The notes: generated by a model from the sequence alone, not told the origin. A stretch of DNA of 64,000 nt from Paenibacillus xylanexedens (GCF_007676705.1 NZ_VEBF01000006.1:186001-250000), one strand, 5' to 3'; positions 44,872-54,066 are shown, counted from the stretch's first letter. Numbers and translations are program-made.

Positions 44872-45699
44872 ATGAAACACGTGCAGGACACAACCACGCT
44901 CTATAACGGAGTCAAAATGCCATGGCTGGGTTTTGGGGTATTCAAAGTTAAAGACGGAGACGAAGTCGTTCATGCTGTCAAAACAGCCATTCAAGCTGGT
45001 TATCGCAGCATCGACACAGCCAAAGCGTATAACAACGAAACAGGTGTCGCTCAGGGTATTCGTGAATCTGGAGTAGCTCGTGAGGATCTGTTCATTACCA
45101 CTAAAGTATGGAATAGCGATCAGGGATATGAATCCACGCTAGCTGCCTTCGAAGCCAGCATGGAACGACTCGAACTGGAGTACCTGGATCTCTATCTTAT
45201 CCACTGGCCGGTTAAGGGCAAGTACAAAGATACATGGCGAGCGCTGGAGAAACTCCATAAAGAAGGACGCATCCGCGCGATCGGTGTGAGCAATTTCCAG
45301 ATTCACCATCTGGAAGACTTGATGATCGATGCCACCATCAAACCTGCAGTCAATCAGGTGGAGCTTCACCCACTATTGATTCAGTCAGAGCTTCGTGAGT
45401 ACTGCAACAAACATCAGATTCAGATCGAAGCCTGGTCTCCGCTCGGACAAGGTCATCTGATGGATCATCCGTTGCTGAAGGATATCGCCGCCAAATACAG
45501 CAAGTCCCCCGCACAAGTGATTCTGCGCTGGGATCTGCAGAACGGCATCGTGACCATACCAAAATCCGTCACGCCTGAGCGTATTCGCGCGAATGCCGAT
45601 CTCTACGATTTTGAGTTAACTTCGGAAGAAGTAGAGCAGATTAACGGCCTGAACGAGAACAAACGCTTTGGTTCTGATCCAGACAACTTTAACTTCTAA
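44872..45699 (+). CDS. Aldo/keto reductase (AKR5, YvgN/YtbE-like)
   Basis: This 275-aa cytosolic NADPH-dependent reductase has the catalytic tetrad in order: Asp and Tyr in SIDTAKAYNNE, Lys in ITTKVWN, His in YLIHWP. The cofactor segment IPKSVTPERIRAN near the C-terminus indicates NADPH use. It is closest in style to glyoxal/methylglyoxal reductases of Bacillus (YvgN). SD GAGGAGG lies 10 nt before the ATG. It has normal GC, unlike the PKS operon it diverges from, so it is probably the host edge of that region. Confidence 0.93.
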   Translation: MKHVQDTTTLYNGVKMPWLGFGVFKVKDGDEVVHAVKTAIQAGYRSIDTAKAYNNETGVAQGIRESGVAREDLFITTKVWNSDQGYESTLAAFEASMERLELEYLDLYLIHWPVKGKYKDTWRALEKLHKEGRIRAIGVSNFQIHHLEDLMIDATIKPAVNQVELHPLLIQSELREYCNKHQIQIEAWSPLGQGHLMDHPLLKDIAAKYSKSPAQVILRWDLQNGIVTIPKSVTPERIRANADLYDFELTSEEVEQINGLNENKRFGSDPDNFNF

Positions 45700-45722
45700 T
45701 ATAAGCAGATTAATTCGATTAC

Positions 45723-45757
45723 ACCCGCCTTCGATCTTAGAAGAGCGGGTGTTTTGA
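45723..45757 (+). terminator. Rho-independent terminator
   Basis: ACACCCGC and GCGGGTGT form an 8-bp stem with T-rich sequence after it, 20 nt past the aldo/keto reductase stop. Confidence 0.85.
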
Positions 45758-45805
45758 TATGTGATGTTATAGGCAAACTATTCGTTGTTAAGAATGGAGG
45801 CGAGG

Positions 45806-45886
45806 CTCGTTATCCTATTCAGGGCCGAAAGAAAAAAGTTTTTTTGACCGTTTAGAACTATTTCTTCTCCTCATCAGTCTAACGAG
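45806..45886. repeat. Foldback element with CTCGTTA/TAACGAG ends
   Basis: CTCGTTA (45806-45812) pairs with TAACGAG (45880-45886). The TAACGA-type ends recall the larger foldback at 55051-55240. It lies upstream of the ECF sigma gene and may include its promoter; I see no clear ECF -35/-10 pair. Confidence 0.35.
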
Positions 45887-45973
45887 TGTCAAACGAACTC
45901 AAGCACTTATATAGAATCCAGGCCTGGAACAAGCGGTGACTTGAATATTTAGGTTGATCAGGGGGGATCAGGA

Positions 45974-46492
45974 GTGATTAGACTGAACCATAGAAAGACA
46001 AAAGAAGAAGAGTTCAGCGAAAAAATAACAGTGATTCAAAATAAATTATATCGACTGGCGTACTGCTATGTTAAAAATGAACAAGAAGCGCTGGATATCG
46101 TATCCGAAGCGGTCTATAAAGGGTTCATCGCTTATGGAAAGATGGAGTCCATGACTTATTTTGATTCCTGGATGTCACGAATTGTGATTAACACAGCGAT
46201 AGATCATATTCGACGCAACCAGCGAGTGACCTATATGGAGGATCATGTGCAGGAGTTTGTGGCTCCAGAGCGAGGGGCGTCGCTGGAAGAAAAAATGGAT
46301 CTATATGACGCACTGGACCGGCTTATCCCCAAGGAAAGAGCCTATATTATATTAAAATTCTTTGGTAATATGCGTTTCCGGGAGATCGCTGAAGTGCTCT
46401 CCCTGTCGGAGAATACCGTTAAGTCAAAATTCTATCGGATTATCAACAAATTAAAAATGGATTTAATTGAAGGAGAGGTTGGAGATCTATGA
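45974..46492 (+). CDS. ECF-type RNA polymerase sigma factor
   Basis: At 172 aa it has sigma-70 region 2 ('LYRLAYCYVKNEQEALDIVSEAVYKGF', then 'YFDSWMSRIVINTAIDHIRR') and region 4 ('IPKERAYIILKFFGNMRFREIAEVLSLSENTVKSKFYRI'). No region 1 or 3, so it is ECF. The start is GTG 45974 behind GGGGGG at 7-nt spacing. Its end overlaps the next gene by 4 nt (ATGA), so sigma and probable anti-sigma are coupled. The group resembles SigV/SigM-like factors, but the subgroup is not fixed. Confidence 0.92.
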   Translation: MIRLNHRKTKEEEFSEKITVIQNKLYRLAYCYVKNEQEALDIVSEAVYKGFIAYGKMESMTYFDSWMSRIVINTAIDHIRRNQRVTYMEDHVQEFVAPERGASLEEKMDLYDALDRLIPKERAYIILKFFGNMRFREIAEVLSLSENTVKSKFYRIINKLKMDLIEGEVGDL

Positions 46493-47340
46493 CAGGTAAA
46501 GAACGTTACGAAAACATTGAAATTCCAGCTCAACTTACAGATGTTATTCGTCAAGCCCAGCAAAAGGCTGCCGCTCGCAAAAGCTCCTCCCGTATCATTC
46601 GCTACGCTTCCATTCTGGCAGCATGTGCCGCTTTTCTGTTCATAGTCAACATTCCTACTGTCGCAAACGCCATGGTCAAAATACCTGTGGTCGGAACGAT
46701 TGTTCAGGTACTTCAATTCGGCGATGGCGGCAAGATTACCGATGGAGTAACCGTGGGATCGGAAGCAACCGAAAATACGCTTAAAATCAATTTTAGTACC
46801 GACGAGCAAGATCAGACTAATGATGCACCCCATTATAATGTGGTACACAAAAAAGCACCTAATCGTATCCTCTTCACTTTTAGCGGTGCACGTTACATGG
46901 ATATAGAGAAAGTCAAAGCCGACTTCATGACCCAGCCTTTAGTGAAAGATGTTTATGGTTCTATGATTTTAGACGACTCTTCCGTCGGATTCGTAGTTGT
47001 ACTAAAAGAAGGGGTACAGTATGCCGTAACGGAATTCAAGAACCCTGGATACCTGGAAGTGAAACTGACTTCCGACGGCAAACCGGTCACACCTTGGAAG
47101 GTATACTCTCTCCGCACAGAATCAATGCCTTTTGGAGAATCGATGGGTATAATTAAAGAATCCTATCCGGATGAGTACATCTCTTTCCTCAAAACGTCCA
47201 CTGGTGAGTTTACAGCAGTTATTGGAGAATATCTTACCGCTGAAGAAGCTGAACAGAAGCTCAAAGAACTCGCTCAGCAACCGGATTATCATGAGGAGTT
47301 TTATGTGGACAGTTGGATGAGTAACGAGAATCCCAAGTGA
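46489..47340 (+). CDS. Probable membrane anti-sigma factor
   Basis: At 283 aa, a cytosolic N-terminus of about 35 residues is followed by one TM helix (about 38-57, IIRYASILAACAAFLFIV) and an extracytoplasmic domain of about 220 residues. This domain has 'FTAVIGEYLTAEEAEQKLKELA' near its end, a SPOR-like or BofC-like pattern. Membership is inferred from the overlap with the sigma gene and the type II membrane topology; I do not see a zinc-binding (ZAS) motif. It is not an obvious RsiV. Confidence 0.75.
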   Translation: MTGKERYENIEIPAQLTDVIRQAQQKAAARKSSSRIIRYASILAACAAFLFIVNIPTVANAMVKIPVVGTIVQVLQFGDGGKITDGVTVGSEATENTLKINFSTDEQDQTNDAPHYNVVHKKAPNRILFTFSGARYMDIEKVKADFMTQPLVKDVYGSMILDDSSVGFVVVLKEGVQYAVTEFKNPGYLEVKLTSDGKPVTPWKVYSLRTESMPFGESMGIIKESYPDEYISFLKTSTGEFTAVIGEYLTAEEAEQKLKELAQQPDYHEEFYVDSWMSNENPK

Positions 47341-47430
47341 TCCGTCATAGCCAAAAGTGATGCTGATTCAAAAGGGAATCTACATCCCTGAACTGGGCAT
47401 AGACCTCAGCTTACTTAATCCGCTCGATCC

Positions 47431-47478
47431 AAAAAAATCCCGATTCGGATGCACTGAGCATCTCCGATCGGGATTTTC
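47431..47478. terminator. Bidirectional terminator between the anti-sigma gene and the cupin gene
   Basis: AAATCCCGAT(T)CGGATGC pairs with GCATCTCCGATCGGGATTT around the loop at 47453-47457, with A/T runs at both ends. Confidence 0.85.
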
Positions 47479-47490
47479 ACATATTAAAAC

Positions 47491-47952
47491 CTATTCGCTT
47501 TTGGATACCAGTTTGAAATCATCAAAGTGGAAACCTGGCGCTACCACGCATGTTACCAGCACAGGCTCATCACCCAGCGGGCGTGCAGTTTGCCATACGC
47601 CGGCAGGAACGAGCACCTGTGGCGATTGTCCCGCAGCAATATCCATACCCAGGATGAGAATTTCCTCATTCTCCGGGTTCTCCCCGTTGCCACCCAGCTT
47701 CAGTTCGATGGGACTGCCGCTGTGCCACAGCCAAAGTTCATCCGATAGAACCGTATGCCACTCGGAGATTTCATGTGCATGCAGCAGGAAATACGTGGAA
47801 CTAGCCGAGAATCTTGGGCCGGAGTACGCATCCGGCAGAACGGATTGTGGAATCTGATACGATGCCTTCCATTCTTCCTTATACCAACCGCCTTCAACGT
47901 GAGGCTGCATATTAAGCGCAGCAACCAATGGCGATAATTCATGTGTCGTCAT
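47491..47952 (-). CDS. Cupin-fold protein (DUF985/Cupin_5)
   Basis: This 153-aa single-domain cupin has the family motifs 'PHVEGGWYKEEW', 'STYFLLHAHEISEWHTVLSDELWLWHSG' (His/Glu metal-site region) and 'APGFHFDDFKL'. These match the DUF985 family of uncertain enzymatic role. ATG 47952 is set by GGAAGG upstream; an earlier in-frame reading from 47973 overlaps that SD. Monocistronic. Confidence 0.9.
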   Translation of the reverse strand: MTTHELSPLVAALNMQPHVEGGWYKEEWKASYQIPQSVLPDAYSGPRFSASSTYFLLHAHEISEWHTVLSDELWLWHSGSPIELKLGGNGENPENEEILILGMDIAAGQSPQVLVPAGVWQTARPLGDEPVLVTCVVAPGFHFDDFKLVSKSE

Positions 47953-48208
47953 AACCAGTTTCCTTCCTTCCAAATCATATTGGAGACACTCCTTATCCAG
48001 AGTTTCGCCTCACTCTCCCTACTCTAAAACATCATTCAGGTTTTGTCACCTTGACAGCACACATGAGCCATGCAGATTCGTTCTCCCGATATTCATCCAT
48101 AAGATTAAAGAAATATGAACCCTCTAATGACAGCGTTTACAAAAAGATGGATTTTCCGTTATGATATGGATATCGCTGTTAATCCTTGAAGCAGAGAGGA
48201 GCTGTACC

Positions 48209-49060
48209 ATGAGTCTTATAGAGGATCGGATTGGACCCAAATATCGAATCGGTGAACATGCATTTACCATTGAACATATGCGCAGACATGACGGAAACGG
48301 TATGTCACAGCCTCACGCTCATCCATTCTACGAATTGTATTACCTGCTCGAAGGAGAACGAGTCTATTCCATGAATGGTCAGATTCTGTCCGCTCGCAAG
48401 GGTGATTTCATTCTGATCAATCCTCATGATGTACATACGACCTCCAAAGGAAGCATTCCCGGCTTTGAACGAATTCTAATCGGTTTTTCGCCTGCGTTTG
48501 CAACGGGGATGGAGCTCGGCATATGTGGTCTGCTGCCATTCGATTGTTCCAGACTGCTTCGTCTGCCCGAGGCAGAACAACCCGAGATGGAGCGCATATT
48601 GTGGCAGATGCTACAAGAATGCAAAGAACGCCGCCCTCATTATGAGATTGCGGTACGAAGTCTGCTTGCCCAACTCTTGATCCGTATTCATCGGGTAGAG
48701 GAGGTCATCCGGCAATCATGCCCTGGTCCATTGCATCCGATGCAGGACAAAATCAGTGAAATTGTCACTTATGTGAATAGCAACTATACGGAACCACTCA
48801 CTCTGGAGGGTGCAGCTAATCGTTTTTATATCAGCCCATCCTATCTGAGCCGTATGTTCAGCCGATTTACCGGATTTCGGTTCAGCGAATACTTGCGTGT
48901 TGTCCGGGTCCGAGAGGCACAGCGAAGACTGCTTTCCACACAAGAGCGTGTACAAATGATCGCAGAAAAGGTAGGATTCGAGCATACGGCTCATTTTAAC
49001 AAAACATTCAAACAGGTCACCGGTACAACGCCTTTGCGCTATCGCAAGGAATACCGGTAG
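48209..49060 (+). CDS. AraC-family regulator with N-terminal cupin sensor
   Basis: At 283 aa, residues about 15-140 form an AraC-binding cupin (HAHPFYELYYLLEG, GDFILINPHDVH). The C-terminal about 100 residues hold two HTH motifs (LTLEGAANRFYISPSYLSRMF and 'VQMIAEKVGFEHTAHFNKTFKQVTG'). The start is ATG 48209 behind GAGAGGAG. It lies near, and convergent with, the GH28 gene at 49548, so a sugar ligand and control of that gene are plausible but not shown. Confidence 0.9.
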   Translation: MSLIEDRIGPKYRIGEHAFTIEHMRRHDGNGMSQPHAHPFYELYYLLEGERVYSMNGQILSARKGDFILINPHDVHTTSKGSIPGFERILIGFSPAFATGMELGICGLLPFDCSRLLRLPEAEQPEMERILWQMLQECKERRPHYEIAVRSLLAQLLIRIHRVEEVIRQSCPGPLHPMQDKISEIVTYVNSNYTEPLTLEGAANRFYISPSYLSRMFSRFTGFRFSEYLRVVRVREAQRRLLSTQERVQMIAEKVGFEHTAHFNKTFKQVTGTTPLRYRKEYR

Positions 49061-49098
49061 ATCATCCGATATCCATAGCAGAGAAAGAAGCGATCTCC

Positions 49099-49530
49099 AT
49101 GCCCATGAATGCCAATCTGCACAAGCAAAAAGTCATGAAAGAAGTTCAGCTCAGACACTTGGTCTCCAGCATGAACAATACCAAATGGATCGCATTACTG
49201 GATGCCATCTATGATGAGTTGCCCTTCTGTCCGCCTTTTCAAATTAAAACCGTATTAGAACAAGGACCCTATCCAGAAACATTCGAGGAGGAGGTCACCT
49301 ATCTCGGGGACTGGCTGAGTCTTCAGCCGGCATTTTATAACGTAGAATGGGTTCGGGTGAAACCACGAATGATCAAGCCCATTGGGCGATATGTAGAACC
49401 AGAGGTACTGGATATAGAAGCCGAGTGGGTAGCCTTGCTCCAGAGATTACGTATTCCTTATATCGTGAAGCACCACGATTACTGGATATATGGCTACGCC
49501 ACTGCGACTGAATTTGACCAACTTGTATAA
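49099..49530 (+). CDS. Conserved hypothetical protein
   Basis: This 143-aa soluble alpha/beta-looking protein is rich in Trp and Tyr, with 'NNTKWIALLDAIYDELPFCPPFQIKT' near the N-terminus and 'HHDYWIYGYA' at the C-terminus. It follows the AraC gene by 38 nt on the same strand. The SD is weak (AAAGAAG), and ATG 49135 is an alternative start. The NNTKW beginning resembles small proteins sometimes found as immunity-like genes, but no toxin is adjacent. Function unknown. Confidence 0.6.
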   Translation: MPMNANLHKQKVMKEVQLRHLVSSMNNTKWIALLDAIYDELPFCPPFQIKTVLEQGPYPETFEEEVTYLGDWLSLQPAFYNVEWVRVKPRMIKPIGRYVEPEVLDIEAEWVALLQRLRIPYIVKHHDYWIYGYATATEFDQLV

Positions 49531-49547
49531 ACCTTATTATATAGCTT

Positions 49548-51161
49548 TTACCTGCGAATGATCACGCCACTTCGTACCTCAGGACCAACAGAGATCTGGC
49601 GACCTTCGGTGTCTGCATCACCTTCTCGGCAGACAATGCCTGCGGATTCGTGTCCTGTCACCATCAGAAGTCGGCCATCCGCACCCTTGCCCTGAATGCT
49701 CTCTAACTCTGCCCCTTTGCACTGGTGCAAATGAATCAGCGGACCTTCGGTGATCTGCGCCTGCAATTCAGCGATATGCAGATGTTTCGCATGAGCACAT
49801 TGGACACCACTGCGGGCTTGTACGCTGTAGCGCTGAATGATCACGCCATCCAAAGGCAATTCCGGCAATCCACTCACGAGCAACGCTGTGTCGGCACCGG
49901 CACAGACCACATCCGATATACGAATATCACGGAACACCGGAGTTTCTTCGCTAATCTCCTGAGACAAGTCACTGCCCCGGGCAGACCCTTCCTGATTCGC
50001 ATAGAAGAAGGAAAACGAGATCGCTTCCATAATGATATCTTTCATATAGATGCGCTCAATCTGAATATCCTCAACTACCCCGCCGCGCCCACGTGCGCTT
50101 TTGAAGCGAAGTCCAATGTCTGTTCCGATAAACGTACAATCCGATACTCGTACATGCCGCACGCCACCGGACATTTCACTGCCAATGACAAACCCGCCAT
50201 GACCGTGATACACGGTGCAATCCCGAATGGTGATGTACTCCGAAGGAAGACCCAGTTCACGACCTTCAGCATCTTTGCCTGATTTTAGACAGATCGCATC
50301 ATCACCAACATCGAATACACTTTGTTCCACCACCACATGACGGCAGGATTCAATGTCCAGCCCATCTCCATTCTGTGAGAACCACGGATTCCGTACACTC
50401 ACATTACGAATGGTGATATGCTCGGATGCCCAAGGATGGAGATTCCATGCAGGCGAATTCTGGAACGTTGGACCGTCCAGCAATACCCTTTTGCATCTCC
50501 GTAAACTGACCATGTTGGGGCGCAAAAAGTCTCTTACCTCTTCATAGGATGCCACATCACGTACCTGCTCCTGATGCAAACGATTTGCAATGGTGCCACC
50601 TTCAAGTGCAGCTGTGGTAGGCCACCAGATCTCTTCATCTCCACTGGATTGCTCAACAACACCACCCGAAGCCACCAATCGGTTCCACTGTGAAGTGGTC
50701 ATTTTCGAACGTTTCACTGGTCGCCAAGCTTCACCGCCACCATCCCATATCCCCTTGCCGGTAATCGCAATATCCTCCAGTTGATCACCATCAATCGGAG
50801 ATTGGCAACGAACAGCCTGCCAGCCCTCAAAGCTCGACGCAATTAATGGGTATTGATCAAAATCTCGACTGAACGTAACTAACGCCCCGGCTTCCACGTG
50901 TAACTCGATTCGGCTGCGCAGTGCAATTGGACCTGTTAGCCATACCCCGGCAGGAATCACAATTCTGCCACCTCCTGCTTCGGCACACGCCGCGATGGCA
51001 AGCCGAAACATTTCTGTGTTATCCGTTACACCATCTCCAACAGCTCCATAGTCTGTAAGCTGAAAATCCTGAGCAGGAATGACAGGCAAATCGGCTTCAT
51101 AAGCTCGAACATCGGACTGGGCACTTGCTCCTGTCGATAATGGGGAGTGATATATATTCAT
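49548..51161 (-). CDS. Glycoside hydrolase family 28 (polygalacturonase-like)
   Basis: This 537-aa right-handed beta-helix protein has GH28 catalytic motifs in order: QNGDGLD (about 263-269), VGDDAICLKSG (Asp287/288), GHGG (His321) and RFKSARGRG (Arg352, Lys354). The N-terminal 'DYGAVGDGVTDNTEMFRLAI' is the usual pectate-lyase-like entry. No signal peptide, so it probably acts on imported oligogalacturonides or related oligosaccharides in the cytosol. SD GAGAGG lies about 12 nt before the ATG at 51161. It is convergent with the AraC/hypothetical pair. Confidence 0.93.
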   Translation of the reverse strand: MNIYHSPLSTGASAQSDVRAYEADLPVIPAQDFQLTDYGAVGDGVTDNTEMFRLAIAACAEAGGGRIVIPAGVWLTGPIALRSRIELHVEAGALVTFSRDFDQYPLIASSFEGWQAVRCQSPIDGDQLEDIAITGKGIWDGGGEAWRPVKRSKMTTSQWNRLVASGGVVEQSSGDEEIWWPTTAALEGGTIANRLHQEQVRDVASYEEVRDFLRPNMVSLRRCKRVLLDGPTFQNSPAWNLHPWASEHITIRNVSVRNPWFSQNGDGLDIESCRHVVVEQSVFDVGDDAICLKSGKDAEGRELGLPSEYITIRDCTVYHGHGGFVIGSEMSGGVRHVRVSDCTFIGTDIGLRFKSARGRGGVVEDIQIERIYMKDIIMEAISFSFFYANQEGSARGSDLSQEISEETPVFRDIRISDVVCAGADTALLVSGLPELPLDGVIIQRYSVQARSGVQCAHAKHLHIAELQAQITEGPLIHLHQCKGAELESIQGKGADGRLLMVTGHESAGIVCREGDADTEGRQISVGPEVRSGVIIRR

Positions 51162-51515
51162 CGTGCAGAATCATCCTCTCTACCTGTAATGGAATTGTTA
51201 TGGGATCCATACATCGCTTTTACTTTCCTTACTTATGTTCAAACGGATGCTCTCTCGCTCCATCATATCAACGGCGTGATGTGCAGGGTTGAGCTTTCTT
51301 GCCATGTACACGTGGAACTTGATGCTATTTGTTTTGTTGATCAGAGTCATAAATCAAACATCACTTCCAGTATACTCTATACAACTATTCCAAAGGTTGG
51401 TAAACAACTAGGAGATTAGATTCATTTTTCTGTCAGGATTCGTCACAAGACTTTTAATAACATGACAGATATATAACATAATTATTGGCTATAGCCCTAT
51501 GGAACCCATTACTTA

Positions 51516-51532
51516 TGTCATGTTTTATCACA
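51516..51532 (+). promoter_or_regulatory. TnrA/GlnR box upstream of glnQHMP
   Basis: TGTCATGTTTTATCACA matches TGTNA-N7-TNACA exactly. Its centre (51524) is about 50 bp upstream of the predicted transcription start near 51574, the position used by TnrA when it activates. The rest of 51162-51515 shows nothing I can name. Confidence 0.75.
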
Positions 51533-51538
51533 AACCAA

Positions 51539-51567
51539 TTGCCAGAAGCAGGATGACTATGTATGAT
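51539..51567 (+). promoter_or_regulatory. glnQ promoter
   Basis: TTGCCA (51539-51544) and TATGAT (51562-51567) are spaced by 17 bp, about 75 bp before the glnQ start. Confidence 0.6.
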
Positions 51568-51641
51568 TAAATAACTAGTTTCAATTTATTCCTTATTATC
51601 CCTTTTACAAACAGACGTTGCAGAAAGGATGGGGTGTACTC

Positions 51642-52370
51642 TTGATTGAATTTAGGGGTGTCCAGAAGCATTTCGGTCATTTTCATGTCCTCAAGGATAT
51701 CCATCTTCACATCGAAGAAGGAGAGGTCGTCGTCATTATCGGACCTTCCGGCTCCGGCAAAAGCACGTTACTCCGCTGTATTAACCGCCTGGAGACCATT
51801 ACCGAAGGTGAACTTGTCGTCAGTGGGATCCCTCTACATCAGAAAAAGGTGGACATTAACCTCTTCCGCCGTGACATCGGCATGGTATTTCAACACTTCA
51901 ATCTCTATCCTCACAAAAAAGTCATCGATAACATTACCCTTGCACCCATGAAGGTGCGCAAACAACCCAAAGAACAGGCAGCCGCAACAGCAATGAAGTA
52001 TCTGACCCGGGTGGGCATTGCCGACAAAGCAGACAGTTATCCCTCCCAGTTGTCCGGTGGACAGCAACAACGGGTAGCCATCGCCAGAGGACTCGCCATG
52101 GAGCCCAAAATCATGCTTTTTGACGAACCTACCTCTGCTCTTGATCCCGAGATGATCGGGGAAGTCCTCGATGTTATGCGTTCCCTTGCCCATAATGGCA
52201 TGACCATGGTCGTCGTTACCCATGAGATGGGATTCGCCCGTGAAGTGGCGGACCGGGTCATCTTCATGGACGAAGGCCGAATTGTAGAAGAGGCCAACGC
52301 TGCCGAATTTTTTGACAACCCCAGAGAAGAACGAGCACAGCAATTCCTGAGCCGTCTGATTCATCATTGA
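51642..52370 (+). CDS. glnQ: Glutamine-type polar amino acid ABC transporter ATPase
   Basis: This 242-aa ATPase has Walker A GPSGSGKSTLL, signature LSGGQQQRVAIARGLA, Walker B IMLFDEPTSALDP and switch His in VVVTHEMGF. It is the PAAT-family ATPase. The start is TTG 51642, with AAAGGATGGGG upstream. Order glnQ-glnH-glnM-glnP equals the B. subtilis glutamine operon, and the upstream TnrA/GlnR box supports nitrogen-controlled glutamine uptake. Confidence 0.9.
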   Translation: MIEFRGVQKHFGHFHVLKDIHLHIEEGEVVVIIGPSGSGKSTLLRCINRLETITEGELVVSGIPLHQKKVDINLFRRDIGMVFQHFNLYPHKKVIDNITLAPMKVRKQPKEQAAATAMKYLTRVGIADKADSYPSQLSGGQQQRVAIARGLAMEPKIMLFDEPTSALDPEMIGEVLDVMRSLAHNGMTMVVVTHEMGFAREVADRVIFMDEGRIVEEANAAEFFDNPREERAQQFLSRLIHH

Positions 52371-52409
52371 GAATAATCCACTATTCCATTTTGAAAGGGG
52401 TCTTTATTC

Positions 52410-53243
52410 ATGAAGAAATTATTGAAATGGCCATCATTCATGCTTGTCCTCATTCTCTCGCTCGTATTATCAGGTTGTAGTACAGGCGAGGAAAGTAGCA
52501 GTAGTGGCGGTTCTGGCGGGGATGCTGAAGCCAAAGGAACAATCGAGCAGATTAAAGAGCGCGGCAAACTCATTGCCGGTGTGAAATATGATACAAAGCT
52601 ATTCGGCTTGAAGGATCCCGCAAGCGGTAACGTTGAGGGATTCGATATTGATATCGCCAAAGCACTCGCCAAACAGATCCTTGGAGATGAAACAAAAGTT
52701 GAGTTGAAAGAGGTCACTTCCAAGACGCGTATTCCCATGCTGCAAAACGGAGACATCGACATCATCATCGCCACGATGACGATTACGGATGAGCGTAAGG
52801 AACAGGTGGATTTCAGTGATGTTTACTTCGAGGCAGGCCAATCCCTGCTGGTGAAAAACGACAGTGCCATTACCGGCCTGGAAAGCCTCAGCGGAGTGAA
52901 AGTGCTCGCGGTGAAAGGCTCCACATCCGCTCAGAACATTCGCGAGAAAGCCCCGGATGCCGAGGTGCTTGAATTCGATAACTATCAGGACGCGTTCACC
53001 GCTCTCAAAGCCGGTAAAGGCGAAGCACTGACCACGGATAACATTATCCTCATCGGCATGCAACAGACGGATAACAACTTCCAATTGGTTGGTGGCAATT
53101 TCACAAGCGAACCTTATGGTATGGCCATTCGTAAAGGCGACACCGCCTTCGTGGAAGAAGTCAACACGCTGCTCAAAAGCATGAAAGACAGCGGGGAATA
53201 TGACACACTACATGAGAAATGGTTGGGCTCCAAGCCCGAGTAA
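52410..53243 (+). CDS. glnH: Glutamine-type amino acid-binding lipoprotein
   Basis: At 277 aa it has a lipoprotein signal with lipobox LVLSGC and a Ser/Gly linker, and then an SBP_bac_3 domain ('GKLIAGVKYDTKLFGLKDPASGNVEGFDIDIAKALA', 'DIIIATMTITDERKEQVDFSD'). This is the type II binding fold for polar amino acids. ATG 52410 follows AAAGGGG. It lies 39 nt after glnQ. A stem-loop separates it from glnM. Confidence 0.92.
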   Translation: MKKLLKWPSFMLVLILSLVLSGCSTGEESSSSGGSGGDAEAKGTIEQIKERGKLIAGVKYDTKLFGLKDPASGNVEGFDIDIAKALAKQILGDETKVELKEVTSKTRIPMLQNGDIDIIIATMTITDERKEQVDFSDVYFEAGQSLLVKNDSAITGLESLSGVKVLAVKGSTSAQNIREKAPDAEVLEFDNYQDAFTALKAGKGEALTTDNIILIGMQQTDNNFQLVGGNFTSEPYGMAIRKGDTAFVEEVNTLLKSMKDSGEYDTLHEKWLGSKPE

Positions 53244-53264
53244 CCCGAATTAAGATGGGTAAGC

Positions 53265-53312
53265 GGCGAATTCGTCTGCTCGATGCAATGATGAGCAGAC
53301 GTAATCGCTGTT
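53265..53312 (+). other. Stem-loop between glnH and glnM
   Basis: CGTCTGCTC (53273-53281) and GAGCAGACG (53293-53301) pair perfectly, with partial AGCG/CGCT extension. There is no T tract, so mRNA stabilisation of glnH is more likely than termination. Confidence 0.55.
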
Positions 53313-53343
53313 TCTACATCTGGAGAACGGAGGCTTCGCCTAT

Positions 53344-54066
53344 ATGGGCACATTGGATTTCAGCGTACTGATGCGACACTCGGATCGTTTTCTGGAAGGA
53401 TTCCTGAATACCATTCAAGTGAGTATTGTAGCTCTGCTCGGCAGCTTTATCCTTGGCGCGATCCTGGCCATCTTCCGGATATCCCCTGTGAAACCACTGA
53501 ACTGGATCGGTACGGCTTTTGTGGAATTTATCCGGAACATCCCACTGTTGCTGGTTGTGTTTTTCTTCTATCTCGGACTGCCTGCACTCGGCATTTCACT
53601 GGATGGATTTGTCTCCGGTACACTGGGCCTAACCATCTACACGGCAGCTTTCATTGCCGAAGCGATCCGAGCAGGCATTCAGACTGTGCCGCGTGGACAG
53701 CTGGAAGCAGCAAGGTCTTCAGGCTTGTCCTATGTACAGGCCATGAACCTGATCATTCTTCCCCAGGCTATCAAGATTGTGTTGCCGTCCATTGGCAACC
53801 AGTTTATTAATCTGGTCAAAAACTCTTCCATTCTTGCCGTCGTCGCCGGGATGGATCTCATGTATTTTGCCGATTTGGTCAACTCGGATACATTCCAGCC
53901 GCTAAGTGTGTACACCATTGTTGCGCTGTTCTATCTGGTGCTGACACTACCACTCAGCTTCCTGGTGCATTATATGGAGCGCAGGTTTGGACAGAGCGAT
54001 GCAGATGCGCGCAGCACCAAAGGCAAACCGAAAAAGAACAAACCGGCAGGTCAGGTCACCATGTAA
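53344..54066 (+). CDS. glnM: Amino acid ABC transporter permease GlnM
   Basis: At 240 aa it is a HisM/GlnP-type permease with about five TM helices. It has the family motifs 'FVEFIRNIPLLLVVFFFY' and the EAA loop 'RGQLEAARSSGLSYVQAMNLIILPQAIKIVLPS'. SD GGAGG precedes the ATG at 53344. It pairs with GlnP as the membrane channel. The C-terminal 20 residues are Lys-rich. Confidence 0.9.
   Translation: MGTLDFSVLMRHSDRFLEGFLNTIQVSIVALLGSFILGAILAIFRISPVKPLNWIGTAFVEFIRNIPLLLVVFFFYLGLPALGISLDGFVSGTLGLTIYTAAFIAEAIRAGIQTVPRGQLEAARSSGLSYVQAMNLIILPQAIKIVLPSIGNQFINLVKNSSILAVVAGMDLMYFADLVNSDTFQPLSVYTIVALFYLVLTLPLSFLVHYMERRFGQSDADARSTKGKPKKNKPAGQVTM

Noticed and set aside
51162..51515. Possible riboswitch upstream of glnQ
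   Set aside because: No glnA, lysine, T-box or SAM-type core could be seen; the TnrA/GlnR box explains the regulation better.
51834..52367. 177-codon minus-strand frame
   Set aside because: Antisense to glnQ, no SD, His/Gly-rich shadow.
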